Shown one piece after another: positions 17,202-25,207 of a DNA stretch of 64,000 nucleotides (position 1 is its first letter; every line of letters begins with the position of its first letter). Location: positions 178,927-242,926 of the forward strand of contig NZ_FOUX01000008.1 in the NCBI RefSeq assembly GCF_900114995.1, given 5' to 3'. The DNA is from Chitinophaga sp. YR627 (GTDB lineage Bacteria > Bacteroidota > Bacteroidia > Chitinophagales > Chitinophagaceae). Made by a program: the position numbers and the translations under genes. The notes beneath the pieces are model-generated. The model saw only the letters and a list, made by a program, of their open reading frames with translations, was not told the origin of the DNA and did not search any database.

Positions 17202-17328
17202 TACCTGATCGGGGTATATCTCACACATTATACTATATATTTCTGATGATTAATTGGCGAATGATCCCGGATCACTGACAATGATGTTCATTGATCTGTG
17301 GCATTGCCATGCTGTTATACCTGTTTTT

Positions 17329-18540
17329 ATGATTGTCGAAACAAAAGATTCATCTGCTGTCAATATATCTTCTCCGCATAATAAGGCAACGAAGGGAGAA
17401 GTTGTGATTGTCTCACTTGCCACATTTATCATCTTCTTTCAGGCATTTATGGTAGCGCCGTTATTACCGGAGCTGGCCAGTCTTTTTGGCAGTACTGTCC
17501 GGCAAACCAGTTTTATTGAGCCTGTATACTTATTGGGATATGGTGTATTTACGCTGGTATATGCACCATTAAGTGACCGTTATGGGCGGTTCAGCATCAT
17601 TGTATGTTCTTTATGCCTCTTCATTATTTTTTCTTTTTGTACAGCATTTGTAAAGGATACAAGCCAGATGATTCTGTTACGCCTGTTGACGGGAATCAGT
17701 GCCGCGGGCATAGCGCCTACAACGATCAGCTGGATCAGTGATCGTTTTCCTTATGCAGAGCGGGGGTACGCATTGGGTATCTTCTTTGGTTGTATGGCAG
17801 GTGGGATGGCTTTTGGGTCAAGTGTAGGAGCGTTGCTGGCTGGTATCATAGGTTGGAGGACCTTGTTTTCCCTTGTTGCATTTTCTGGTGGTATTGTGTT
17901 GCTGTTTAACATTTATTACCGCCGTCGTCTTTTCCCTGATCTTCCCAAATCTTCATCTCAGCTATCACTTTTAACCATCTTCAGGGAAATATTATCAACC
18001 CCGGGAGCAAAGGGTACCTATTTTTTTGTTTTTGAGAATGGGCTTTTTCATAGCGGGGTTTTTGCCTGGTTAGGAGTATACTTTTATGATGTTTATCATC
18101 TCGATGAGCGCGGTATTGGATTGGCACTTTTAGGATATGGTATACCTGGTTTGCTTTTGGGGCCTGCGCTTGGTCGTATGGCAGACCGGATTGGCAGAAG
18201 ACGGATCATTCCGCTGGGTATAGTATTAGGGGGTATCACGGTTATACTGCTGAGCTGTATACCGGCTTTATTCGTAGCGTGTCTGTTAGTAACAATATTG
18301 TCGCTAAGCTTTGACTTAACACATCCATCTTTAGCGACCATTGTGACTTCATTCAGTAAAAAGCATGCGGGTGGCTCAACTGGTTTATTTGCATTTTTCC
18401 TTTTTATGGGCTATGGTTCCGGGAGTTTGTTATTTAGCCTGCTGGTCTCAACAGGACTTGTGGAAACACTACGGATATTTGGCCTGATGGCAATTATAGC
18501 ATCATTAGTGGCCAGGAGATTTTTCGCTTTATCTCAGTAG
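17329..18540 (+). CDS. MFS transporter
   Basis: This protein of about 403 residues (from the ATG at 17329; other starts to 17254 are possible) has twelve hydrophobic segments. The MFS motif-A-like loop between helices 2 and 3 is APLSDRYGRF, and the equivalent in the second half is RMADRIGRRR. Members with this layout are usually proton-driven exporters of drugs or metabolites. The extra N-terminal part upstream of 17329 has no helix and contains TTG-only starts, so the shorter form is preferred. A downstream AraC gene may regulate it. Confidence 0.88.
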   Translation: MIVETKDSSAVNISSPHNKATKGEVVIVSLATFIIFFQAFMVAPLLPELASLFGSTVRQTSFIEPVYLLGYGVFTLVYAPLSDRYGRFSIIVCSLCLFIIFSFCTAFVKDTSQMILLRLLTGISAAGIAPTTISWISDRFPYAERGYALGIFFGCMAGGMAFGSSVGALLAGIIGWRTLFSLVAFSGGIVLLFNIYYRRRLFPDLPKSSSQLSLLTIFREILSTPGAKGTYFFVFENGLFHSGVFAWLGVYFYDVYHLDERGIGLALLGYGIPGLLLGPALGRMADRIGRRRIIPLGIVLGGITVILLSCIPALFVACLLVTILSLSFDLTHPSLATIVTSFSKKHAGGSTGLFAFFLFMGYGSGSLLFSLLVSTGLVETLRIFGLMAIIASLVARRFFALSQ

Positions 18541-18586
18541 GGGGAGTACTATCAAAAAGTGTAAATTTCTTTCCTGACCTGATGCG

Positions 18587-18594
18587 TATATTTG
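18587..18594 (+). promoter_or_regulatory. Promoter -7 element of AraC gene, possibly leaderless
   Basis: TATATTTG matches TAnnTTTG exactly, with a TTTC -33-like element around 18566. The ATG at 18601 is only 7 bases after the -7 element, so the transcript would start at or very near the start codon. Confidence 0.5.
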
Positions 18595-18600
18595 CAGGGT

Positions 18601-19383
18601 ATGCGTCTTCAACTATATAATGCCATAGTGCAATTACAGCCTTATATAAGGTTGATATGTACTATGGAGTGTGATGATGACATCGATATCCGTCATGTAC
18701 GCGTACTGCCCGATACCTGTACGGAGCTTTTTATTAACTATACGACGACTCCGCTGGCTATTATAGATAATGAGTTGTATAAGTGTAGCATTATCACATC
18801 CCGCATGAGTCAGCCGATGGATGTGCAGATGCGTAAAGGGGCTGGTGTGATTGCTATTTGCTTTCAACCGGGCATGGCGTATAAATTCTTCCATTTATCT
18901 ATGCACACATTAACCGATACTACAGCTGAGCTGGCAGATGTATGGAAGGGTATGGCGATAGAAATGGAGGAAAAGCTGGCAGACGCGGGCGATAACGTTA
19001 CCCGTGTAGCCATCGTACAACAATATCTGCTTCGGCAGCTGGCAAACAGTAAGGATGACAGGCAGATAACAAATTGTTTGCTGCTGGCACAGCGTTCATC
19101 TGAACCACTGTCTGTACAACAGCTTACTAAAAATGCAGGGATTAGTCAGCGCTATCTTTTGCGTAAATTTCAGCAATACGTGGGTCTTTCACCAAAGGAG
19201 TATCTGAAGGTAAACAGGTTTGTGCGGTCTTTGCAACATTTGAAAAAATATCCCCATCAATCACTGACACACATCGCTTACGAAAGCGGGTATTATGACC
19301 AGGCGCATTTTATACGAGATTACAACGTCTATTCAGGCCATACACCCAGAGAAGTTGCTCAGTCACAGCATATTTTATATTAA
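18601..19383 (+). CDS. AraC-family regulator with DUF6597-like N-terminus
   Basis: This 260-residue protein starts at the ATG at 18601; a TTG at 18592 lies inside the promoter element. The N-terminal half (VLPDTCTELFINYTTTPLAI...ICFQPGMAYKFF) resembles the DUF6597 sensor domain, and the C-terminal AraC domain has the helix-turn-helix NAGISQRYLLRKFQQYVGLS and HIAYESGYYDQAHFIRDYN. It lies just after the MFS gene and before a DHFR-like gene, either of which it may control. Confidence 0.85.
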   Translation: MRLQLYNAIVQLQPYIRLICTMECDDDIDIRHVRVLPDTCTELFINYTTTPLAIIDNELYKCSIITSRMSQPMDVQMRKGAGVIAICFQPGMAYKFFHLSMHTLTDTTAELADVWKGMAIEMEEKLADAGDNVTRVAIVQQYLLRQLANSKDDRQITNCLLLAQRSSEPLSVQQLTKNAGISQRYLLRKFQQYVGLSPKEYLKVNRFVRSLQHLKKYPHQSLTHIAYESGYYDQAHFIRDYNVYSGHTPREVAQSQHILY

Positions 19384-19446
19384 GGTCCGTTTTGTACAAT
19401 TTCAGGAGATCTATGTTGTGCAGCTTTGTGCTATAAAAAAGAGTAT

Positions 19447-19977
19447 ATGCGTAAAGTAATTTTAGGTCTGGCCATAAGCCTGGATGGTTTTATCGAAGGT
19501 CCTAACGGAGAGTATGACTGGTGTTTTAATGACCAGGATTATGGTCTGAATGACTTCTTTTCCCGTGTGGATACCATCTTCATTGGGCGTAAGAGTTATG
19601 AAATGGCACAGCAACATGCTGAGAATAACAACGGAGAAGTGGTGCCTGGTATGCCACGTATGAAAGAATATGTATTTTCGAATACGCTAAAAGACGTGAA
19701 AGAAGGGGCCATTCTTATTGCTGGCGATAGCCTTGCTGAGATACGTAGTATCAAAGAACAACCAGGTAAAGATATCTGGCTGTTTGGAGGCGCATCGCTG
19801 ACTGATGCGTTAATGAAGGAGGGGTTGGTAGATGAGTTATGGTTATCCGTGCATCCTATAATTTTAGGCGCTGGTAAGCCGCTTTTTCGTATGCAGGATA
19901 ACCGAACTCCACTTACTTTACTGGATAGTAAAACCTATAATACCGGACTGGTGTCTTTATGGTATAAAATAGGTTGA
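19447..19977 (+). CDS. Dihydrofolate reductase-like (RibD C-terminal) protein
   Basis: This 176-residue protein starts at the ATG at 19447. It begins MRKVILGLAISLDGFIEG, the typical opening of RibD-C/DHFR-fold proteins, and carries the cofactor-binding segment IWLFGGASLTDALMKEGLVDE. Standalone members are common near regulators and are thought to be NADPH-dependent reductases of unknown substrate. True folate or riboflavin synthesis is unlikely given the isolated context. A hairpin terminator follows at 20014-20042. Confidence 0.85.
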   Translation: MRKVILGLAISLDGFIEGPNGEYDWCFNDQDYGLNDFFSRVDTIFIGRKSYEMAQQHAENNNGEVVPGMPRMKEYVFSNTLKDVKEGAILIAGDSLAEIRSIKEQPGKDIWLFGGASLTDALMKEGLVDELWLSVHPIILGAGKPLFRMQDNRTPLTLLDSKTYNTGLVSLWYKIG

Positions 19978-20013
19978 TAACATAATGAGTATGACTGTTG
20001 CTCATAGCAAAAA

Positions 20014-20042
20014 GTCTTCAGCTACAACTGAAGGATTTTTGT
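20014..20042. terminator. Hairpin terminator between convergent genes
   Basis: The stem around TCTTCAG (20015-20021) pairs with CTGAAGGA (20028-20035) across a CTACAA loop and is followed by TTTTTG. It separates the DHFR-like gene from the convergent tachylectin-like gene, and could serve both strands. Confidence 0.6.
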
Positions 20043-20044
20043 TA

Positions 20045-21490
20045 TTATCGTGAGAAGACCTGTTTGAAATTCCATCCATTTCCGACTTTCCTGCCTTCAG
20101 CAGTCGCCCATCGGAAACTACCATCATTGCGTCCATCGTGTCGGAACCATAATAGATCACCGGCAGACGTAATAGCATAGATTACTCCGTCTCCACCGTA
20201 AAATACCTGTTTGAAATTCCATCCATTTCCTATCTTTTTGCCTTCAGCGGTCGCCCATCTGAAGCTGCCATCATTGCGTCCATCATGGCGGAACCATAAT
20301 AGATCGCCGTTCTGGGTAATAGCGTAGATGATCCCATTGCCGCCGTAAAACACCTGTTTGAAATTCCATCCGTTGCCTATCTTTTTGCCTTCAGCAGTTG
20401 CCCACCGGAAACTACCATCATTACGACCATCGTGGCGAAACCACAATAAGTCGCCGCTGGTGGTGATGGCATAAATGACGCCATTGTCACCTGAGAATAC
20501 CTGCTTAAAGTTCCATCCGTTTCCTACTTTCTTACCTTCGTTAGTTGCCCACCGGAAGCTGCCATCATTGTGTCCGTCATGCCTGAACCACAGGAGGTCG
20601 TTGCTGGGTGTTATTGCATAGATCACGTTATTATCACCTGAAAAGATCTGTTTAAAATTCCATCCGGTGCCTACTTTCTTCCCTTCCGGCGTAGCCCAGT
20701 TAAAGCTGCCATCTGTCCGTCCGGTATGCTTGTACCACATTAAACTGTTATCATCAGTCAGGGTGTAGATGACCCCACTTGCCGCACTGGAGGAAGCAGC
20801 TATTACGGATGTACTGCCGGCTGCATTTGTTGCAGCTGCGCCAACGGAGGCAGCCGGTATATTACTTGTTGCTGTTGTGGAAGAGGTAGTAAGCTTAGCT
20901 GGGAAGCCCAGTTCCACGGAGTTGAGTACGAATTCGCCAGGGTTGATCTGACTATCGAAACCGCCGGGGAATATTATCTCTATACGAAGGACGGTTGCAG
21001 CGCTTACCCGTTCTGGCGGATTCAAAACCCACATATTAGCCAGTGTGGCTGGTTTAGTAACTTCTTTTGAAGTATAATTGCCGGTGAGATAGGTGTCGAT
21101 ATGAAAAGAGCTGGCGGACCCATTGCGTATTTCAACGGTACGCAAAGAAGGGCCGGAGGCACTGGTGGAGAAGCGAATGACAAGCTGCTGCATGCCCGGA
21201 CTTGCGGCAGTGGCTGGGGGAGCACTAAGCCTGGCGCTTAGCGTTACTTTTGCAAAAGCCTGACCACGGAATCGTCTGCCGCCATTGAAGTCCTCAACAG
21301 TGACTTTCTTGCCGGGGCTAGTGGCAGAAAATGCAGTGCCGGGAATTTTTACTTTAACAAGAGGCTGTGCGGACAGTGGTAGATCGATAACGAGTAAGAC
21401 CAGGAAGAAGGCTATTACTCTCAGAAAAGGATGAACAATATAAGGCGTAAAATACGCATCTCTCAGTTTTTGACGGTAATTTATAGGCAT
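20045..21490 (-). CDS. Secreted protein with five tachylectin-2-like propeller repeats
   Basis: This 481-residue protein has a signal segment (about residues 22-42, LRVIAFFLVLLVIDLPLSAQ), a beta-rich N-terminal domain to about residue 200, an Ala/Ser/Thr-rich linker, and five tandem repeats of 49 residues from about 240 to the end. Each repeat reads GDLLWFRHDGRNDGSFRWA followed by GKKIGNGWNFKQVF. Tachylectin-2 is a five-bladed propeller lectin with five repeats of similar length binding N-acetyl sugars, so a carbohydrate-binding propeller is a good guess. No catalytic domain or T9SS tail is seen. Confidence 0.8.
   Translation of the reverse strand: MPINYRQKLRDAYFTPYIVHPFLRVIAFFLVLLVIDLPLSAQPLVKVKIPGTAFSATSPGKKVTVEDFNGGRRFRGQAFAKVTLSARLSAPPATAASPGMQQLVIRFSTSASGPSLRTVEIRNGSASSFHIDTYLTGNYTSKEVTKPATLANMWVLNPPERVSAATVLRIEIIFPGGFDSQINPGEFVLNSVELGFPAKLTTSSTTATSNIPAASVGAAATNAAGSTSVIAASSSAASGVIYTLTDDNSLMWYKHTGRTDGSFNWATPEGKKVGTGWNFKQIFSGDNNVIYAITPSNDLLWFRHDGHNDGSFRWATNEGKKVGNGWNFKQVFSGDNGVIYAITTSGDLLWFRHDGRNDGSFRWATAEGKKIGNGWNFKQVFYGGNGIIYAITQNGDLLWFRHDGRNDGSFRWATAEGKKIGNGWNFKQVFYGGDGVIYAITSAGDLLWFRHDGRNDGSFRWATAEGRKVGNGWNFKQVFSR
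20048..20773 (-). repeat. Five tandem 147-base coding repeats
   Basis: The five units encode the tachylectin-like blades. The last three encode nearly identical protein but differ at many third codon positions, so protein conservation exceeds DNA conservation. The first unit (YTLTDDNSLMWYKHTGRT) is the most diverged. Confidence 0.85.
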
Positions 21491-21719
21491 GTTCCTATAT
21501 TTAAAAGGTTACTGGAAGGACTGTCGTTTATCGGGGTATAACTTAATATATTGGGGCTGTTGTGCTTAATGTTATTAAGTTAAATATACACTGTTTGGAT
21601 AATTAAATCAAATTGTCTTTCCTTCGGAAGTTGAGAAGCAATAAGGCAAAAAATATTTTATTGACATTTACTGGGATGGTCGCAATAATCATTTCGATAA
21701 TTATAATTAACAGCAACCA

Positions 21720-22235
21720 ATGATGACGTTTTTACCTTACATTTTTGGATTAACATCTTTATTAATAGGACTTTATTTGTTCCTGCGTTCATTCAGGATA
21801 TGGAAACCCAGGCCCAGGAATAAAGAGCAGGAAGAACGCTCTGACAAAATGTTAGAGAAATATGGAACCTTTATGAAAGTCGCTTCTATAATCCTGATAC
21901 TAAAGGGGGCTTATGATCTGGCAGTACCTAACCCAGACAGATATCGCATTGGAAACCGTCAGCAGAATACTGAATGGACTCCGGAATACAGAGCGATTTT
22001 TATAAAAAATTGCATGAGAGATGCCGGACCTACAGCGACCAATTATCCTCAGTTAGCAAAGGAATATTGTGATTGCTCCGCGGATCGGATAATGGCAGCA
22101 ATGACAAGAGAGCAGTATGAAAAAACGCTTTCAAAATCTTTCGAAGAACAGGTAAAAGAGGTAATGCCGGTTTTCCAGGGTTGTGTTGACAGACTCAGAC
22201 AACAGATTGACAGTGTCACAAAACGGGGAAAGTAA
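21720..22235 (+). CDS. Small membrane-anchored protein with Cys-rich helical domain
   Basis: This 171-residue protein of unknown function has two hydrophobic segments (about residues 4-23 and 52-68) and a C-terminal region from residue 85. That region carries four Cys arranged as IKNCMRD, YCDCSADRI and FQGCVDRL, which look like two disulfide pairs or a metal site in a helical bundle. It is followed 60 bases later by a rhomboid gene, so the pair may be co-transcribed. I do not recognise the family. Confidence 0.65.
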   Translation: MMTFLPYIFGLTSLLIGLYLFLRSFRIWKPRPRNKEQEERSDKMLEKYGTFMKVASIILILKGAYDLAVPNPDRYRIGNRQQNTEWTPEYRAIFIKNCMRDAGPTATNYPQLAKEYCDCSADRIMAAMTREQYEKTLSKSFEEQVKEVMPVFQGCVDRLRQQIDSVTKRGK

Positions 22236-22295
22236 TTGGTCAGGGAAAATTATGGATTTTATAAATAATAGGAATGCTTTAGTTATATTTGTTAT

Positions 22296-23144
22296 ATGTC
22301 TTATAATATTGGGTTAGTGACCATCATCCTGATTGTCATTAATGTCTTCTTCACTTATAAAGGGTTAAAATACAGGGAGATATTTGATCAGTACTCGTTT
22401 GAAGTAGATTACATCCTGCTTTACAAAGATTATAAACGCCTTGTGACATCTGGTTTCCTGCATGTCAACTGGATGCATCTCTTATTTAATATGATGTCCT
22501 TGTTTGTATTTAGTGAGAGCATGGAATTATTTATCAGTGCGCAGGAATACCTCTTTATTTACTTTGTCAGCCTGATAGGAGGGAATTTATTCTCGCTTTA
22601 TGTACATCGTAATCATGGTGATTATACTGCGGTAGGTTCATCAGGAGCTGTCAGCGGTATTATATTCGCCTGTATTGCTTTTCAGCCTGGTATTGGTGTA
22701 GGGGTGTTTTTTGTTCCTGTCTCTGTTCCAGGTTGGTTGTTTGGGATATTTTTTGTGTTGTATTCTGTTTACGGTATTCAATCAAAAAGAGATAATATCG
22801 GTCATGAAGCGCATCTTGGCGGAGCGATTATAGGATTGATAGCCGCTATTATTGTACATCCCGCTGCTATTCTCAATAATTACATTGTAATTCTTGTCAT
22901 TATAATACCCGGTATCTTCTTTATCTACCTGATTATTACCCGGCCACATTTACTGATGATAGATAACCGTTTTTTTAAAAAACGTGGGGCACGCATTATC
23001 AATATTGATCACAGGTATAATATAAACAGGGCAAATCAGCAGGAGAATATTAATGCCATACTGGAAAAGATCCATAAGAAAGGTATCAATAGCCTCACAA
23101 AAAAGGAAAAAGATTTGCTGGACAGATACTCGGGATCCAATTAA
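22296..23144 (+). CDS. Rhomboid-family intramembrane serine protease
   Basis: This 282-residue protein has about six or seven membrane segments. The catalytic Ser is in the GSSGAVSG loop, the catalytic His in GHEAHLGGA, and the rhomboid HVNWMHLLFNM segment is present near residue 52. A basic cytoplasmic C-terminal tail of about 60 residues includes KKGINSLTKKEKDLLDRY, a short motif also seen in other rhomboids. It cleaves membrane-spanning substrates; the substrate here is unknown. Confidence 0.9.
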   Translation: MSYNIGLVTIILIVINVFFTYKGLKYREIFDQYSFEVDYILLYKDYKRLVTSGFLHVNWMHLLFNMMSLFVFSESMELFISAQEYLFIYFVSLIGGNLFSLYVHRNHGDYTAVGSSGAVSGIIFACIAFQPGIGVGVFFVPVSVPGWLFGIFFVLYSVYGIQSKRDNIGHEAHLGGAIIGLIAAIIVHPAAILNNYIVILVIIIPGIFFIYLIITRPHLLMIDNRFFKKRGARIINIDHRYNINRANQQENINAILEKIHKKGINSLTKKEKDLLDRYSGSN

Positions 23145-23170
23145 TCCATTGCAATGTAAATCTCATTTTT

Positions 23171-23635
23171 ATGAAACAAGCTTTCGTTGCGTGTGTATTT
23201 TTGTTGTTTACGGCTTGTCATAGTAATAGTGTAAACAATGATCAATCAGATACAGCTGCTGCCCAGGTGGAGCAGGATACCCTTACATATGACAATGTCA
23301 CACGGGAACCAATCAATATTACGGATAGCTCCTTTTTTAAGATAAATGATCAGTTTCCGTGGATGGGAGATACTATCCGCAGTTATATTCAGCTATCAAC
23401 AAATGAAATGGTGAAGTCTTATCTGAGGGATAGTTCTATTGTGTTTATGTACGACGGATTTGAGCATACAGATATCGGTAACTGTGTTAGGGTGCAACTA
23501 GGTGCGGATGTTAACAATGGAGAAGGAATGATATTCTCAACTGCCCAATGGATATACGTCGATACCCTGAGTCGTGCAATTTACGAGTATGATATCGCTG
23601 CAGACTCCAGTCATTTATGGGTCAGACCACAATAG
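23171..23635 (+). CDS. Small lipoprotein, unknown function
   Basis: This 154-residue protein starts MKQAFVACVFLLFTACHSNS, a type II signal peptide with lipobox FTAC, so it should be lipidated at Cys16 and anchored to a membrane. The mature part has no recognised domain. It lies 26 bases after the rhomboid gene on the same strand and ends next to a convergent secreted-protein gene. Confidence 0.7.
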   Translation: MKQAFVACVFLLFTACHSNSVNNDQSDTAAAQVEQDTLTYDNVTREPINITDSSFFKINDQFPWMGDTIRSYIQLSTNEMVKSYLRDSSIVFMYDGFEHTDIGNCVRVQLGADVNNGEGMIFSTAQWIYVDTLSRAIYEYDIAADSSHLWVRPQ

Positions 23636-23642
23636 CATGTTC

Positions 23643-24113
23643 TCATTTTTTATATCCTGTTCGTATGCTGTTAACCTGCTCGCCAGGATATATTAATTGA
23701 AGATTTTTTTTGTACCAACCTGCAACATCTTTCTGAATCTCTTTATAGTATTTACAAATGTTCAAAGCGAGTTTAAAATCAGCTCGGTCATTTTTTATGT
23801 TATTGGCGGTTAAGTAACCATAGAAATTGCCTTCCTTATCAACTATCACCGGTGGATGACTGGTTATTGCGTTAAAAGGCGAATAGCTGCTGATATCACT
23901 GCCATAAATTCCAATACTGTTCCAGATAGATGTGCTACTTATATTTGAACCGTAGATGCCTATGCTGTTCCAGATCGAATTTTGACTTATATCGTCGCAG
24001 TTCAGACAACCTAAATAGACGTCATGGTCTTGGCCACCATAGAGATGTAATGACTTTTGTCCGAATACTACAGTCGTAAACAAAAGCAGGGAGATCAGGA
24101 ATTTTAGTTTCAT
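23643..24113 (-). CDS. Secreted protein with internal IWNSIGIYGS repeats
   Basis: This 156-residue protein has a signal peptide (MKLKFLISLLLFTTVVFGQ) and a short tandem repeat, IWNSIGIYGS, occurring twice about 19 residues apart (near residues 47-75), then a conserved-looking GNFYGYLTANNIKND. The repeat suggests a short parallel-beta stack. I do not recognise the family. It is convergent to the lipoprotein gene. Confidence 0.6.
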   Translation of the reverse strand: MKLKFLISLLLFTTVVFGQKSLHLYGGQDHDVYLGCLNCDDISQNSIWNSIGIYGSNISSTSIWNSIGIYGSDISSYSPFNAITSHPPVIVDKEGNFYGYLTANNIKNDRADFKLALNICKYYKEIQKDVAGWYKKNLQLIYPGEQVNSIRTGYKK

Positions 24114-24383
24114 GTTGGTATAAGGCTGGGTTTGGAAATAGCATTAGCGTATTGTCAATGTCGTGGAATACGGTGCTCCTTCAGGTTGGGACCTCGTTAG
24201 CTAAATATACAAAAAATCATTGTTAATGCTATTGGCAGGAGCTATTGTTCTTTTAGCTGTCAGGATCATCTCAGTCCGAAAACGTGTATTACTGCATACA
24301 ATAAAAAAGCCTTCAGCTAGATGCTGAAGGCTTTTTTACTTTCTCCGGAGTTGGAGAGATAAATATCTGGAATGAACTAACTG
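24114..24383. other. Intergenic region with one strong hairpin
   Basis: About 270 bases hold no convincing reading frame. The only structure seen is the terminator at 24304-24337, whose flanking ACTTTCTCCGGAG resembles part of the tRNA-Ser repeat module described elsewhere. Confidence 0.5.
24304..24341. terminator. Hairpin terminator GCCTTCAGC/GCTGAAGGC
   Basis: AAAAAGCCTTCAGC (24304-24317) pairs with GCTGAAGGCTTTTT (24323-24336) across a short loop. It is A-rich on one side and T-rich on the other, so it can end transcription on either strand. It closes the downstream end of the gene at 24384. Confidence 0.8.
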
Positions 24384-25133
24384 TTAGAATTTAATAATAA
24401 GCAGTTGTGAAACAAGCTTATCATTCTTATAGTATTCAAAAAACCACTCGCCGTTTTTTCTAAATACAATACCTTTTTCTACACCATTGTCAGCAATGAA
24501 ATTATCAGGTTGTGAAGTTTTCAGTAATGTCATTACTTTCTTGGGAGAGGTGTCAATCAGCTGATAGCCATTGGCATTCGCCTGTGCGTATAAGACATCT
24601 TTACTTTCTGTGATTGTGGCAGGTGTCGCGGCAGCGACCGGCGCAGGCGGAGTGACAGGAGCAGCTGGTGTAGGCTGAGCAACAGCCACCTGAGTGGTTC
24701 CGGTGCTATCATATTTATACTGTGCGGCCGTCAGAGAAACAAAAGCCTTAGCTAAGGCTTCTCTGTAAGCTGCGTTCCATTCTTTCTCTCTGCTGATACC
24801 TTCCTGACCTTTGTAGACAACATTGCCCTGACAATCTTTTAGAACCAGAGTTAGACTAGTGGCCAAAAACTTCTTTTTCTCTACAAGTTCCGCTTTTAAC
24901 GCGCTACATTTATTATTGACAATATCAGCCGGTAGCTGGTCGTTCGTCATGAAACTCATAAATCCTATATTCTCCAGATAAGATTTTGTAAGCGTATTAA
25001 GCCCATATTGATCCTCCTGTTTAAAAATATCAAATTTTTCAGGTACTAAAACGTACTTGTAATTATTGATGGTATTTTGTGACCGGGCTGTAACGGCAAA
25101 AAACATTGCCAGCATTAAGGCAACTACTTTCAT
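24384..25133 (-). CDS. Secreted protein of unknown function with Pro/Ala linker
   Basis: This 249-residue protein, from the ATG at 25133, has a signal peptide (MKVVALMLAMFFAVTARSQ), an N-terminal domain (YKYVLVPEKFDIFKQEDQYG to about residue 135), a Pro/Ala/Val-rich linker (about 150-175) and a C-terminal strand-rich domain ending in VSQLLIIKF. The first domain looks like the predicted secreted domains common in Bacteroidota. It follows the M13 peptidase gene on the same strand, 75 bases downstream, and may be co-transcribed with it. Confidence 0.7.
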   Translation of the reverse strand: MKVVALMLAMFFAVTARSQNTINNYKYVLVPEKFDIFKQEDQYGLNTLTKSYLENIGFMSFMTNDQLPADIVNNKCSALKAELVEKKKFLATSLTLVLKDCQGNVVYKGQEGISREKEWNAAYREALAKAFVSLTAAQYKYDSTGTTQVAVAQPTPAAPVTPPAPVAAATPATITESKDVLYAQANANGYQLIDTSPKKVMTLLKTSQPDNFIADNGVEKGIVFRKNGEWFFEYYKNDKLVSQLLIIKF

Positions 25134-25207
25134 ATATAGATGATTATTAAAGTACTGTAGCGAATATAAGCAAAAGGCCTGTAAAAAATAAAGTGGGCCT
25201 CCGCGCC

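Noticed and set aside
20048..20773. Possible CRISPR array from the regular repeats
   Set aside because: The repeats are 147 bases, contiguous, in one reading frame and encode similar protein blades.
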